Source of the DNA: Candidatus Aegiribacteria sp.
GTDB taxonomy: Bacteria; Fermentibacterota; Fermentibacteria; Fermentibacterales; JCC-6
Assembly (NCBI GenBank): GCA_013138965.1
Contig: WTBT01000001.1
Coordinates: forward strand, 82,342-146,341
DNA length: 64,000 nt
Reading direction: 5' to 3'
Made by a program: the position numbers and the translations under genes. The notes under the pieces are model-generated. The model made no database searches and was not told the DNA's origin. It worked only from the letters and a program-made list of their open reading frames with translations. Numbering within the stretch: the stretch's first letter is position 1; each line of letters starts with the position of its first letter. This document shows positions 8,887 to 16,801 of this stretch, one piece after another.

Positions 8887-8952
8887 TGGTACCACTTAAT
8901 GTCTGCGTATTACACTTATTGACTTTCTGCAATAGTTTTCTATATTTGTTCT
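8887..8952 (+). promoter_or_regulatory. Promoter/operator region shared in sequence with recQ
   Basis: TGGTACCACTTAATG (8887-8901) contains the palindrome TGGTACCA, and TGGTACCACTT also occurs at 8824. TTGACT at 8919-8924 and TATATT at 8941-8946 (16-bp spacer) make a good sigma-70-like promoter whose start point would fall at or next to the ATG at 8953, so the mRNA may be leaderless. The region is visibly similar to 10531-10594 in front of recQ, including TGGTAxxACTTAATG, ATTACACTT, TTGACTT, CTG and the coding start ATGAAAAGAAC. Confidence 0.55.
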
Positions 8953-10317
8953 ATGAAAAGAACCATAGAAACAGATCTTCAGCACTGGAAAAATCAAGCA
9001 TCTCGAAAACCTCTGCTTTTAAGGGGGGTTCGTCAGTCCGGTAAGACATATCTGCTTAAAGAACTCTTTGGGCCATCATTTCCAAAAGTACACTATTTTG
9101 ATCTGGAGCAGAACTTAGCGACAGCAACCATATTCAACAGAGATTCTCTTAAGTCCACAGAGCTGGTAAAGGCTCTTGAGCAGATCTCACAAGACACGAT
9201 TAACATTTACTCTGATCTGATTATTCTGGATGAGATACAGGCTTCACCAAGAGCTCTTACTTCTCTGAAATACTTTGCTCAGGAGATGCCAAAGGCATAC
9301 ATCGCAGCCACTGGAAGTCTCCTGGGAGTCAGTCTGGGGAAAGCCTCCTTCCCCGTGGGCAAAGTCGATTTTCTGGACGTTAACCCCATGAGTTTCACTG
9401 AGTTCCTGGAAGGTATGGGCGAGCACCGTGCAAATGCAACTCTTAAGGATCTTATCTTTGAAAAATCATTGGATGAATTCTATCACAACCGATTATGGGG
9501 TTTATTCAGTGAATACCTTTCCGTGGGTGGTATGCCTGAAGCAGTTAACTGCTACAAAGATCTCAGAAGCAAAAGTCTCTTCCATGCAACTGAAGAAGTA
9601 AGCAAAATCATGAATAATCTTGTTAACAGCTACCTGGCAGACATTGCAAAACACTCAGGTAATGAGAATTCAATGCATATTGCGGAAATTCTCAGAAACA
9701 TTCCTGCACAACTGGGTAGAGAAACAGATGGAAATGCGGATAGATTCAGGTTCAAAGGAATAATTCCAGGGAAAGTTAGATATCGTGATCTTGCCGGAGC
9801 CATCAACTGGCTGGTAGCCAGTAGCATTCTTCTGAAAGTACCAATTGCCAACAGAGGGGAGCAACCTCTTTCTGTCTGGGAATCTTGCACCAGATTTAAA
9901 TTGTATCTGCATGACATCGGGGTGCTTTCACACCTGGCTGAGATGCCGCTTTTGAAAACGGATGCTTTCCTTCCAGGTTTCTACAAAGGCTGGGTTGCTG
10001 AAAACTTTGTAGCTCAGGAGCTGACAGCATCTGGAATAAGTCAGCTGCATAGCTGGCAGGCAGGCAAGTCTGAAGTAGAGTTCGTCCTTCAATCAGATGG
10101 CATTTCAATTCCAGTTGAAGTAAAAGCAGGCAGAAGAACGCAAGCTAAGTCTGCTGGTGTCTTCGCTAAAAAACACTCTTCACCCCTGGTGATCAAACTG
10201 GGTTTCTGGACAAATTCACTAACCGACAGGAACAGGCCGACTCTCAACCTGCCACTCTATGCTGCTGGCCTTCTTGCAGATAGAAACAGAATCCAGAGTT
10301 GTTTCAACGGCACATAA
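8953..10317 (+). CDS. AAA ATPase with C-terminal DUF4143 (AAA_14 family)
   Basis: A 454-residue ATPase of the AAA_14/DUF4143 family. Walker A is GVRQSGKT (residues 25-32) and Walker B is LIILDEIQ near residue 92; the sensor region ATGSLLG follows. The C-terminal third (GWVAENFVAQEL, then EVEFVLQ and IPVEVKAG) has the D/E-x-K arrangement of the DUF4143 nuclease-like fold. Members are widespread, often mobile, and of poorly known function. There is no SD before the ATG, in line with a leaderless transcript. It is followed closely by a small ORF and by recQ, whose upstream region it shares. Confidence 0.85.
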   Translation: MKRTIETDLQHWKNQASRKPLLLRGVRQSGKTYLLKELFGPSFPKVHYFDLEQNLATATIFNRDSLKSTELVKALEQISQDTINIYSDLIILDEIQASPRALTSLKYFAQEMPKAYIAATGSLLGVSLGKASFPVGKVDFLDVNPMSFTEFLEGMGEHRANATLKDLIFEKSLDEFYHNRLWGLFSEYLSVGGMPEAVNCYKDLRSKSLFHATEEVSKIMNNLVNSYLADIAKHSGNENSMHIAEILRNIPAQLGRETDGNADRFRFKGIIPGKVRYRDLAGAINWLVASSILLKVPIANRGEQPLSVWESCTRFKLYLHDIGVLSHLAEMPLLKTDAFLPGFYKGWVAENFVAQELTASGISQLHSWQAGKSEVEFVLQSDGISIPVEVKAGRRTQAKSAGVFAKKHSSPLVIKLGFWTNSLTDRNRPTLNLPLYAAGLLADRNRIQSCFNGT

Positions 10318-10340
10318 CAAAGTCAGACTATGGATACAAC

Positions 10341-10502
10341 ATGATGCACGATGAACTCAAAGGAAGAATTACCTGCGATGCCCAGGGCGAACCAGCACTG
10401 ATCGTTGATAGAATTCATCTCACTATAGACGACCTCGGACACATTATTTCTTCCAGTGAAGGGTTCGAGTTTTCGCTTAAAATAGTAGAGTCACTTATCT
10501 GA
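10341..10502 (+). CDS. Small conserved-looking acidic protein
   Basis: About 53 residues from MMHDELKGRITCDAQGEPAL to the stop. The pattern of a GEPAL strand, a hydrophobic-polar D-R-I-H-L-T-I-D-D-L-G-H-I helix and a final F-E-F-S-L-K strand resembles small stand-alone domains that follow 'DGEPxLxVDGxxLTWEExGRxLxxxEGWQFxLE' in mobile-element proteins, but that is recollection, not a search. The ORF track starts it at 10299 inside the ATPase gene; ATG 10341 or 10344 is more reasonable. It lies between the DUF4143 ATPase and recQ and may belong to one unit with them. Confidence 0.5.
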   Translation: MMHDELKGRITCDAQGEPALIVDRIHLTIDDLGHIISSSEGFEFSLKIVESLI

Positions 10503-10530
10503 CCAACTGTTATACACGAAAACATAAAAG

Positions 10531-10618
10531 TGGTAATACTTAATGCCATTACATTACACTTTGACTTGCTGTATACTTTTCATGTTTGATTATGAAAAGA
10601 ACAAAGGAGATCACAAGC
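10531..10618 (+). promoter_or_regulatory. recQ promoter and leader
   Basis: TGGTAATACTTAATG (10531-10545) repeats the motif found before the DUF4143 ATPase. TTACAT (10549-10554) and TATACT (10572-10577) have a 17-bp spacer and would start transcription near 10584. An AAAGGAG at 10602-10608 sits about 10 bases before ATG 10619, which decides the start; the earlier in-frame TTG 10586 and ATG 10592 lie at the mRNA 5' end without a ribosome binding site. Confidence 0.5.
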
Positions 10619-12544
10619 ATGTTTGCTATTCACAGCATTCTTAAAGAAACATTTGGATTCAATGAATTCAAACCCGGTCAGCAACAGGTAATTACCGACC
10701 TTGTAGCAGGCAATTCCAGCATTGCAATCTTCCCCACCGGTGCTGGTAAATCTTTGTGTTATCAACTACCTTCTCTTCTTGAGCCTGGAATGACCCTGGT
10801 GATCTCTCCCCTCCTGTCTTTGATGAAAGATCAGCTTGACTTCCTGGAATCGAAAAATATCGCAGCAGCAAAACTTGATTCTGGAATGAGTTCTGATGAT
10901 TACAAAAACACTCTTGAAGCTGCCAGGCATGGGAACCTGAAAATTTTACTGATAGCCGTTGAGCGATTTAAAAACGAGCGGTTCAGAACTCAACTGAAGC
11001 AGATGAATGTATCTCTTCTGGTTGTAGATGAAGCTCATTGTATTTCGGAGTGGGGGCACAACTTCAGACCGGATTATCTGAAAATACCCAAATTCGCGGA
11101 GGAATTCGGCATTTCAAAAGTATTGCTGTTAACTGCCACAGCCACTGCAAATGTAGTAACCGACATGTGCAGTAAATTTGACATTCCCGGGAAGAGTGTT
11201 TTTCAAACAGGCTTCTATCGGAAAAACCTGTTTCTCCGTGTTCATCCTGTAGTTCAGGAAGATAAAGATGCGCACCTCCTGGAAGTTCTGGCGGGTAAAC
11301 CGCAAGGATCGGCAATAGTCTATGTGACACAGCAGAAAACTGCCGAGCATGTTGCTGGAATGCTGAAAGAAAATGGTGTAACTGCTGAACCGTACCATGC
11401 TGGAATGGAAAACGAATTAAGAGACTCTATTCAGAACCTGTTCATGTCCGGCAAAACTGACACAGTTGTGGCCACAATCGCCTTTGGAATGGGAATTGAC
11501 AAAAGAGACATCCGGAAGGTAATCCATTACGACCTGCCAAAGTCAATCGAAAGCTACAGTCAGGAAATCGGCCGGGCAGGCAGAGATGGACATCCTTCTC
11601 TATGCTGTCTTATGGGCAACAAAGACGGTGTGCCTGTACTGGAAAACTTCACCTATGGAGACACTCCTGAATACAGTAACATTCGACAAGTTCTGGAATT
11701 AATAGCATCCACTGAAGGAAACACCTTTGAGGTTCATCCATACAGATTGAGTAAAATATCGGACATTCGATTACTTGCATTAAAAACTCTCCTGGTGTAT
11801 CTGGAACTGGCAAAGATCATCAGCCCGCTTTATACCTTCTTTGAATCATACACCTTAAAATTCATAACTTCTGCTGAGGACATCCTTTCAAACTTCTCTA
11901 ATGGGAGGAAAGAATTTGTAAAGACCATTCTAAACAACTGCAAAACCGCCAGAATGTGGACCACAGTAGATATAGAGAAAATTGTAATTGAGTCCGGATC
12001 AGATCGCCAGCGGATTCTAACTGCTCTGGAATACTTCGATGAAAAGGAATGGATCAGCCTTCGTCCCAGAATTTCCGTAGATGTGTTTGAGATTCTTCAC
12101 AGGGAATTCGAGATTGATTCAACTGCCCGGAAACTGGCAGCTCTCTTCTCTCAAAAGGAAGAGAAGGATATTTCCCGTATTCACTCAATGATAAAATTCT
12201 TCGAGAAAGATCAGTGCCTGGCCAGAAATCTGTCTGCCTACTTCGGAGAAAATCTTGCAGAGAACTGCAACCGCTGCTCCGTCTGTTTGAATAAAGTACC
12301 GGCTCACTTACCGTTTACAAAACTTCCAACTCTCGGACAATATGATTTTGAAACTCTTGTTCAGCCACTGGTTGATGCGGCGGATTCTCCACTATCAGTT
12401 AATCAGATAGCACACTATTTCTGTGGGATACCCACGCCCCGGCTTGTTCAGTACAAAGCCAGACAGATGGCCGGTTTCAGCCAGCTTGCGGCGTACAACT
12501 ACAAAGCCGTAAAAGAATGGGTTCAATCACACAACAACGATTAG
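10619..12544 (+). CDS. recQ: RecQ-family ATP-dependent DNA helicase
   Basis: A superfamily 2 helicase of about 641 residues. Motif I is FPTGAGKSLCYQLP, motif II VVDEAHCISEWGH, the RecQ hallmark aromatic-rich loop follows, motif III is LTATAT, and motifs V/VI are ATIAFGMGIDKRDIRKVIHY and QEIGRAGRDG. A Zn-binding segment ENCNRCSVC is present, then a small C-terminal winged-helix-like part. No HRDC domain is obvious. It unwinds DNA 3'-5' in recombination and repair, but its place next to a DUF4143 ATPase in an accessory region could mean a phage-defence or element-linked role. The sequence just after the stop stays open in frame for about 38 codons and carries the dispersed repeat. Confidence 0.9.
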   Translation: MFAIHSILKETFGFNEFKPGQQQVITDLVAGNSSIAIFPTGAGKSLCYQLPSLLEPGMTLVISPLLSLMKDQLDFLESKNIAAAKLDSGMSSDDYKNTLEAARHGNLKILLIAVERFKNERFRTQLKQMNVSLLVVDEAHCISEWGHNFRPDYLKIPKFAEEFGISKVLLLTATATANVVTDMCSKFDIPGKSVFQTGFYRKNLFLRVHPVVQEDKDAHLLEVLAGKPQGSAIVYVTQQKTAEHVAGMLKENGVTAEPYHAGMENELRDSIQNLFMSGKTDTVVATIAFGMGIDKRDIRKVIHYDLPKSIESYSQEIGRAGRDGHPSLCCLMGNKDGVPVLENFTYGDTPEYSNIRQVLELIASTEGNTFEVHPYRLSKISDIRLLALKTLLVYLELAKIISPLYTFFESYTLKFITSAEDILSNFSNGRKEFVKTILNNCKTARMWTTVDIEKIVIESGSDRQRILTALEYFDEKEWISLRPRISVDVFEILHREFEIDSTARKLAALFSQKEEKDISRIHSMIKFFEKDQCLARNLSAYFGENLAENCNRCSVCLNKVPAHLPFTKLPTLGQYDFETLVQPLVDAADSPLSVNQIAHYFCGIPTPRLVQYKARQMAGFSQLAAYNYKAVKEWVQSHNND

Positions 12545-12591
12545 TCATATTCTTCGTTTGCAGAATTGCAGTCTGCCATCATTCAGAAAAA

Positions 12592-12660
12592 ATTCAAACT
12601 CAGCTACTTCCTCCAGAGCACCAGGCTTCTGATAATGGGCGACAGAAAAGTCCCCCTTCC
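12592..12660 (+). repeat. Dispersed coding-like repeat, copy 2
   Basis: Second copy of the 68-bp segment at 7911-7978. It translates to KFKLSYFLQSTRLLIMGDRK in the same frame as recQ, after recQ's TAG stop, and ends at TGA near 12700. The two copies bracket the ATPase-recQ region at about 4.7 kb distance and in the same orientation. Confidence 0.6.
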
Positions 12661-12736
12661 TATCCCCCACGGATTTGACAATAAATCATGTGAGTATTGA
12701 TGTGCCTGGCAGAGAAAGAACAGGAGGAGAATGCGG

Positions 12737-13051
12737 ATGGCAGAGTTTAATAACGTAACGGTAGTGAAAAAAGCGAGCACATACTTCGAAGGTTCAGTAA
12801 CCAGCAGGACCGTCATATTCCAGGACGGCTCAAAGAAAACTCTCGGGATCATGATGCCTGGAGAGTACGAGTTTAATACTGCCGATAGGGAGCTTATGGA
12901 GATTCTTGCCGGAGAGGCAGAAGTACTTCTTCCAGGAGAAGAAAGCTGGAGTGTGTTCAGAGAAGGGGATGTATTCGAGGTGAGGGCGGATTCATCTTTC
13001 AAAATACGCACCAAGGGCATACTGGATTACTGCTGTTCGTACATCAGCTGA
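12737..13051 (+). CDS. ppnP: Pyrimidine/purine nucleoside phosphorylase (DUF1255, PpnP)
   Basis: A 104-residue single-domain cupin of the PpnP/YaiE family, which phosphorolyses several nucleosides. Recognisable stretches are [40 protein letters not shown] and [13 protein letters not shown], then [15 protein letters not shown]. The second ATG (12737) is chosen over 12731 because the AGGAGGAG site ends at 12729. It stands alone, between the repeat and a convergent regulator pair. Confidence 0.93.
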   Translation: MAEFNNVTVVKKASTYFEGSVTSRTVIFQDGSKKTLGIMMPGEYEFNTADRELMEILAGEAEVLLPGEESWSVFREGDVFEVRADSSFKIRTKGILDYCCSYIS

Positions 13052-13062
13052 AATTCTGCTGA

Positions 13063-13413
13063 CTATTCCCGAATGAAGTAGTACAAGCCGAATCCACCTC
13101 TTGAAATCAACGCAGAACTCCAAAGGGCATGGATCCAGCTTACATTTACTTTATCACTCATGAAAAGGTAGGTAAGAAGCACGAGAACAAAGGATCCTGA
13201 GCGGGAGTATACTTTAAGAAGAAGAAATTTCTCCCTTTCATCGTCATCTCTACCGTGATAGAACCATATATTGAAAACAGCGAGAGATGGAAGACATATC
13301 GCTATTATGGTGAGAAATTCGACTTTCCAGAATATCCAGAGTAGAGTGAACAGTATACCCGCAGCAAGCTGAACAGCTGCCCACCAGATGTAATTACCTT
13401 TAATTGATTTCAT
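13063..13413 (-). CDS. Four-TM membrane protein paired with XRE regulator
   Basis: A 117-residue protein with four hydrophobic segments: around IWWAAVQLAAGILFTLLWIF, FLTIIAICLPSLAVFNIWFY, FVLVLLTYLFMS and HALWSSALISRGGFGLYYF. Start ATG 13413 is fixed by AGGAGGAAG immediately upstream, so the ORF-track start at 13449 is too long. It directly follows the XRE repressor gene. Such regulator/small-membrane-protein pairs (DUF2178-like) are common and of unknown function; they often autoregulate. Confidence 0.75.
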   Translation of the reverse strand: MKSIKGNYIWWAAVQLAAGILFTLLWIFWKVEFLTIIAICLPSLAVFNIWFYHGRDDDEREKFLLLKVYSRSGSFVLVLLTYLFMSDKVNVSWIHALWSSALISRGGFGLYYFIRE

Positions 13414-13414
13414 G

Positions 13415-13621
13415 TTAATCTTCCTCCTCCAGCTGAAACACCTCGTCAACAGGAATCTTAAAAAACTCTGCGATTTTTAATGCTGTGATGATCGAAGGAT
13501 TGAATTTCCCGCGTTCAATTGAATTTACTGTCTGCCTGCTGAGACCTGCTTCTTCCGCAAGATCATTCTGACTGATTTCCTTTTCCGCGCGGAGAACCCG
13601 GAGCCTGTTTTTCAGTTTCAT
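13415..13621 (-). CDS. XRE-family HTH transcriptional regulator
   Basis: A 68-residue repressor made of one helix-turn-helix domain: LRVLRAEKEISQNDLAEEAG, then LSRQTVNSIERGKFNPS and a dimerising tail FKIPVDEVFQLEEED. It belongs to the small YozG/Cro-like regulators that sit before a membrane protein gene. GGAGGAAGGAG precedes the ATG. Two direct repeats at -35 probably bind the protein itself. Confidence 0.9.
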   Translation of the reverse strand: MKLKNRLRVLRAEKEISQNDLAEEAGLSRQTVNSIERGKFNPSIITALKIAEFFKIPVDEVFQLEEED

Positions 13622-13635
13622 CTTAACTCCTTCCT

Positions 13636-13692
13636 CCGAGAATGTAGTTAATCATAGACATTATGTCAAGTATTATAGACATTATGACTAGA
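13636..13692 (-). promoter_or_regulatory. Autoregulated promoter with two 16-bp direct repeats
   Basis: On the minus strand TCATAATGTCTATAAT and ACATAATGTCTATGAT are repeated with a 21-bp period (two helical turns). The second copy overlaps a TTGACA -35, and TACATT follows after a 17-bp spacer. This is a classical arrangement for binding of two regulator dimers on one DNA face and repression of the regulator/membrane pair. Confidence 0.6.
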
Positions 13693-13819
13693 ACGCATTA
13701 CACCAGTTACTGCATTTCCGTATAACTCCCCCGGCTTGTGAACTCAGGATACTCACTTTAGAATAGAGCTGGATACAGTCCGGCTATCTCGCACTAAAAC
13801 GGAGGTCAATAACTTTCTA

Positions 13820-14290
13820 ATGACTTTGAACGAAGCTGAAACAAGACGGCAACTGATCGACAGAGGCAACTCATCATTGCTGATGAAAGCCACAGGAGTA
13901 TTTACAACACATACAAACAGGTTATCCAGTATTTCCACGGGTTCAAGCTGGGTCTTACAGCAACGCCCAGAGATCATATAGACCATGACACATTCAAGCT
14001 TTTCCAATGTGATCCCGGCATGCCAACATTTCGATACCCTTTACTCGGAACTTGCCGGGAGATTATCCCGGGTAATCGTCTCAGATGATCCAAGAGTTCA
14101 CGGCAAAGGCGGGCTTATGGATCAGTTCAAGAATGCTGACATGCCCAGGATTGCAATTTCAGTAGATATGCTGGATACGGGAGTTGATATCCGGGAAGTG
14201 GTTAACCTTGTATTCGCCAAACCTGTGTACTCCTATGTGAAGTTCTGGCAGATGATAGGCCGCGGAACAAGAGATCATGAAGCTTGCTAA
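13820..14290 (+). pseudogene. Remnant of type I restriction enzyme R subunit (hsdR)
   Basis: Pieces of an HsdR helicase in two frames. MTLNEAETRRQLID is the usual HsdR N-terminus and has a GGAGG before the ATG. About 45 bases on, the +1 frame reads IIADESHRSIYNTYKQVIQY then GLTATPRD (motifs II and III). From about 13985 the first frame resumes with [35 protein letters not shown] and QMIGRGTR (motifs V and VI). The N-terminal nuclease region and the C-terminus are deleted and two frameshifts separate the pieces. No hsdM or hsdS is present. Confidence 0.85.
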
Positions 14291-14369
14291 AGCACTCACT
14301 GCATGAAACACTCCTATGCAAGAACAATAAGGGTAACGAAACACTTCAACAAGGTAAAATAGCTAAGTC

Positions 14370-14450
14370 ATTACCCCATAAACCCAACCAGTGACTTCTA
14401 TTCAGGGTAATATATCTTTGACATTACCCCATTGATACATATATTACCCC
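14370..14450 (+). promoter_or_regulatory. fic promoter with repeated ATTACCCC operators
   Basis: ATTACCCC occurs at 14370, 14423 and 14443, and its inverse GGGTAAT at 14405. GGGTAAT and the copy at 14423 form an inverted pair. TTGACA (14418-14423) with an AT-rich -10 about 17 bp further on overlaps the second and third copies, so protein binding here would block the fic promoter. The Fic protein's own C-terminal winged helix is a possible ligand (inference). Confidence 0.5.
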
Positions 14451-14488
14451 AATAGCCACCAAGCATACCTCACAGTGAAAGGAAACAA

Positions 14489-15562
14489 ATGCACTCCATG
14501 CTCAGAAGTTTTGCAGGTTCGCTGAACTTCTCTTCAGAGCACCTCACTACTATTAAGAAACTGGGAGAGTACAAGGGCAAGCAGGAACTCTATTCAAGGC
14601 AGATACCAGAAGTACTGAAGCGCCTTCGTGAGAATGCGATTGTTGAATCAGTCACTGCTTCAAACAGGATCGAAGGGATAACAGCTCCGGAAACAAGGGT
14701 AAAAGCCATAATTCGAAACCCCGAAAAGGGTCACAATCACAACGAACAGGCTATAGCCGGATATCGGGACGCTCTCAATCTGATTCATTCATCGCACCAG
14801 GGAATGACGTTCGACTGTAACGTAATACTTCAGCTTCATTCAATGATCTACCGGTACTTGCCGGAAGCCGGAGGGCATTGGAAACATGAAGATAACCAGA
14901 TAATCGAGAAGAATCCTGATGGATCAATGATAAGGGTGAAATTCAAACCTGTAAGTTACATCCAGACACCTGAAGCCATGAAATCGCTCGAACAGGTATA
15001 TCTGGAGCAGACGGAACGCTACAGAACAGAATCGCTGGTATTAATTCCTCTGGCAATACTGGATTTTCTCTGCATACATCCCTTCGATGACGGGAACGGG
15101 CGTATCGCCCGCTTACTTTCATTACTTCTGCTCTACAAAAGCGGTTTTGAAGTTGGCAGGTACATCAGCCTGGAACGAATCATCGATGAATCGAGAAGAA
15201 GCTACTACGACACTCTCGAAGAAAGTTCCATAAACTGGCATGCCAACGTGCATGATCCTTTCCCCTGGATAACCTACTTCTGGGGAATTCTTATCAGAGC
15301 ATACAAGGAGCTTGAAGAACGAGTAGGTACATCGCAACCATCAAGAGGTTCCAAAACAGCCAGGGTAACAGAAGCTATTATGCGATTACCTGGAGAGTTC
15401 TCAATCTCAGATCTGCAAAAGATATGTCCCACAGTAAGCAGGGACATGATAAGAGTAGTTCTGCGGCAACTGAAGGAAGAAAATATCATATCCGTTCAGC
15501 GCAGGGGAAGAGCATCAAAATGGACCGTAATCAACAGAGGAGACCATGATGCTAACAAGTAA
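14489..15562 (+). CDS. Fic-domain AMP-transferase with winged-helix C-terminus
   Basis: A 357-residue Fic protein. The active-site loop HPFDDGNGRIARLL matches HPFxxGNGRxxR, and an inhibitory-helix motif SNRIEG, (S/T)xxxE(G/N), lies N-terminal near residue 70, making it a class II self-inhibited Fic enzyme. An N-terminal DUF4172/Fic_N-like part precedes, and the last 70 residues (FSISDLQKICPTVSRDMIRV, then IISVQRRG) form a winged HTH. Such enzymes transfer AMP to target hydroxyls and often regulate their own gene. AAAGGAA precedes the ATG. It is probably a single-gene transcription unit in the accessory region. Confidence 0.93.
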   Translation: MHSMLRSFAGSLNFSSEHLTTIKKLGEYKGKQELYSRQIPEVLKRLRENAIVESVTASNRIEGITAPETRVKAIIRNPEKGHNHNEQAIAGYRDALNLIHSSHQGMTFDCNVILQLHSMIYRYLPEAGGHWKHEDNQIIEKNPDGSMIRVKFKPVSYIQTPEAMKSLEQVYLEQTERYRTESLVLIPLAILDFLCIHPFDDGNGRIARLLSLLLLYKSGFEVGRYISLERIIDESRRSYYDTLEESSINWHANVHDPFPWITYFWGILIRAYKELEERVGTSQPSRGSKTARVTEAIMRLPGEFSISDLQKICPTVSRDMIRVVLRQLKEENIISVQRRGRASKWTVINRGDHDANK

Positions 15563-15567
15563 ACTGC

Positions 15568-15587
15568 CCTCGAAGTTCGCTTCGAAT
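15568..15587 (+). terminator. Hairpin with UUCG loop after fic
   Basis: TCGAAG-TTCG-CTTCGA, a six-bp stem with a stable UUCG tetraloop, starts six bases after the fic stop. The next T-run (TTTTT) is 12-15 bases further on, so it is not a textbook intrinsic terminator, but it may still end the transcript or protect its 3' end. Confidence 0.4.
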
Positions 15588-15710
15588 GTACTTCCAAGTT
15601 TTTCCTGTATTGATATGATCTCAGATTGATCTGCATGCTCGATCTGATTAAATCCAGCTGCAGACTCCGTCTTCAATGCTTCCATGGGCGGGGTCCCGCG
15701 GCAGGGGGCA

Positions 15711-16115
15711 TTAAATCACAAATGTTGTGCAAGCGGGATCTGTGGTGTAATGGTACAATTCCCCGCATCCAGGACAGGGAGTATCCCAGTGCCCCATTAT
15801 ACCGGATGTTTCAAGTTCACTGAGTTCTTCAGGGTATCGGTTGTAACTTCCGTAAAACATCAAGCATCCGGTTGCGAGAGATCTCATATTGCTGTGACAT
15901 ATTTCTGGCCAGTCTGCTGGATCTGGAGGCCAGCTGCTCTGGCCATTTACGATATATCCATGATTCGGATCAGAAGGAAGAGGACATGTGACCGTATATA
16001 CTTCACCGGAACCGCTGAGATCATACATATACAGAAGATCGCATGAAGGACAAGTAAGGCTGCAGATTTCACACTGACAGCCTGCCGGTTTTCTCCGGGA
16101 TGAACCGATTGTATA
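15711..16115 (-). pseudogene. Cys-rich protein fragment with duplicated CPxC module
   Basis: The frame is open upstream to 16115, where a TAG interrupts, with no convincing start (ATG 16028 cuts into the first module). It contains two related modules. The first is CEICSLTCPSCDLLYMY then CPLPSDPNHGYI. The second is HSNMRSLATGCLMFYGSYNR, YPEELSELETSG, then CPGCGELYHY. Small Cys-pair modules of this kind occur at the C-termini of pseudopilin-like secreted proteins in uncultured FCB bacteria (recollection). It probably is a 5'-truncated gene. The flanking 15588-15710 and 16116-16183 show nothing further. Confidence 0.5.
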
Positions 16116-16183
16116 CTATCCTGATTTCAAATATTCACTTTACAGAGGGCTCCGGGCTCCAATCACAGAAAGGCAGAATCTAG

Positions 16184-16789
16184 ATGAAGAACAGCCTTCT
16201 TGCGATAATTGCTGCTGCTTCGGGTTTTCTGCTCTTTTCAGGCTGCATGGGAACTTTCGAGACGGCCAGGGTGGTACCTTTCAAGCTAGGCGCCACTTAT
16301 TTCGCAACAATTGATGCCAGCGAAGACGACTCCTTCACTATGCCCGGCATGATCCTTGAAACTGGATGGCCGGCGGCTCCGGCACGGTTCGGGCTGGGGC
16401 TTCACCTCAGGGCTACCGCGGTCATTGGATCCGACCAGAATGATGACAATGGTTTCATGATAGTCTGGGGGGGCAAGTTACAGATACCTCAGAACAGTCT
16501 TATCGATATTGCCCTGGGATTGGATATATGGGGTTATGTCCCGGGTGAAATCAAGTTGTATCTATCCAGAAGGTTCGGCATCATCGAACCTTACGTTATC
16601 CTGGCCGTAGCTGAACTCATCGATTTCAGAGATAGTGATATTTTAAATGCTGACGGTTTAACGAGTTATACCCTTGGCACGATGATTGAACTTGGAAGTG
16701 GGTCCGGCTGGGCGCTTGCTGCAGAGTTTGAAGGCGGAGACGTATGGGTTTCTCAGGGAGTGGGCCTGGGTCTGATCAGGGAATTCTGA
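16184..16789 (+). CDS. Secreted lipoprotein, possibly outer-membrane beta-structured
   Basis: A 201-residue protein with a lipoprotein signal peptide: positively charged MKNS, a hydrophobic core and the lipobox LFSGC with Cys at about 21. The mature part is rich in alternating Gly/aromatic strands (WGGKLQIPQNSLIDIALGLD, FGIIEPYVILAVAELIDF, LGTMIELGSGSGWALAAEF), a pattern seen in small outer-membrane beta-barrel or barrel-like proteins. No named family is recognised. It ends 12 bases before the isochorismatase-like gene and could share its transcript. Confidence 0.65.
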   Translation: MKNSLLAIIAAASGFLLFSGCMGTFETARVVPFKLGATYFATIDASEDDSFTMPGMILETGWPAAPARFGLGLHLRATAVIGSDQNDDNGFMIVWGGKLQIPQNSLIDIALGLDIWGYVPGEIKLYLSRRFGIIEPYVILAVAELIDFRDSDILNADGLTSYTLGTMIELGSGSGWALAAEFEGGDVWVSQGVGLGLIREF

Positions 16790-16801
16790 TCCTGCGCGGT
16801 C

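Noticed and set aside
10586-10618. Upstream recQ starts TTG 10586 and ATG 10592
   Set aside because: No SD, and they lie at the predicted mRNA 5' end; ATG 10619 has AAAGGAG at good distance.
13753-14007. 84-aa minus-strand ORF
   Set aside because: Antisense to the hsdR remnant, whose helicase motifs are readable on the plus strand.
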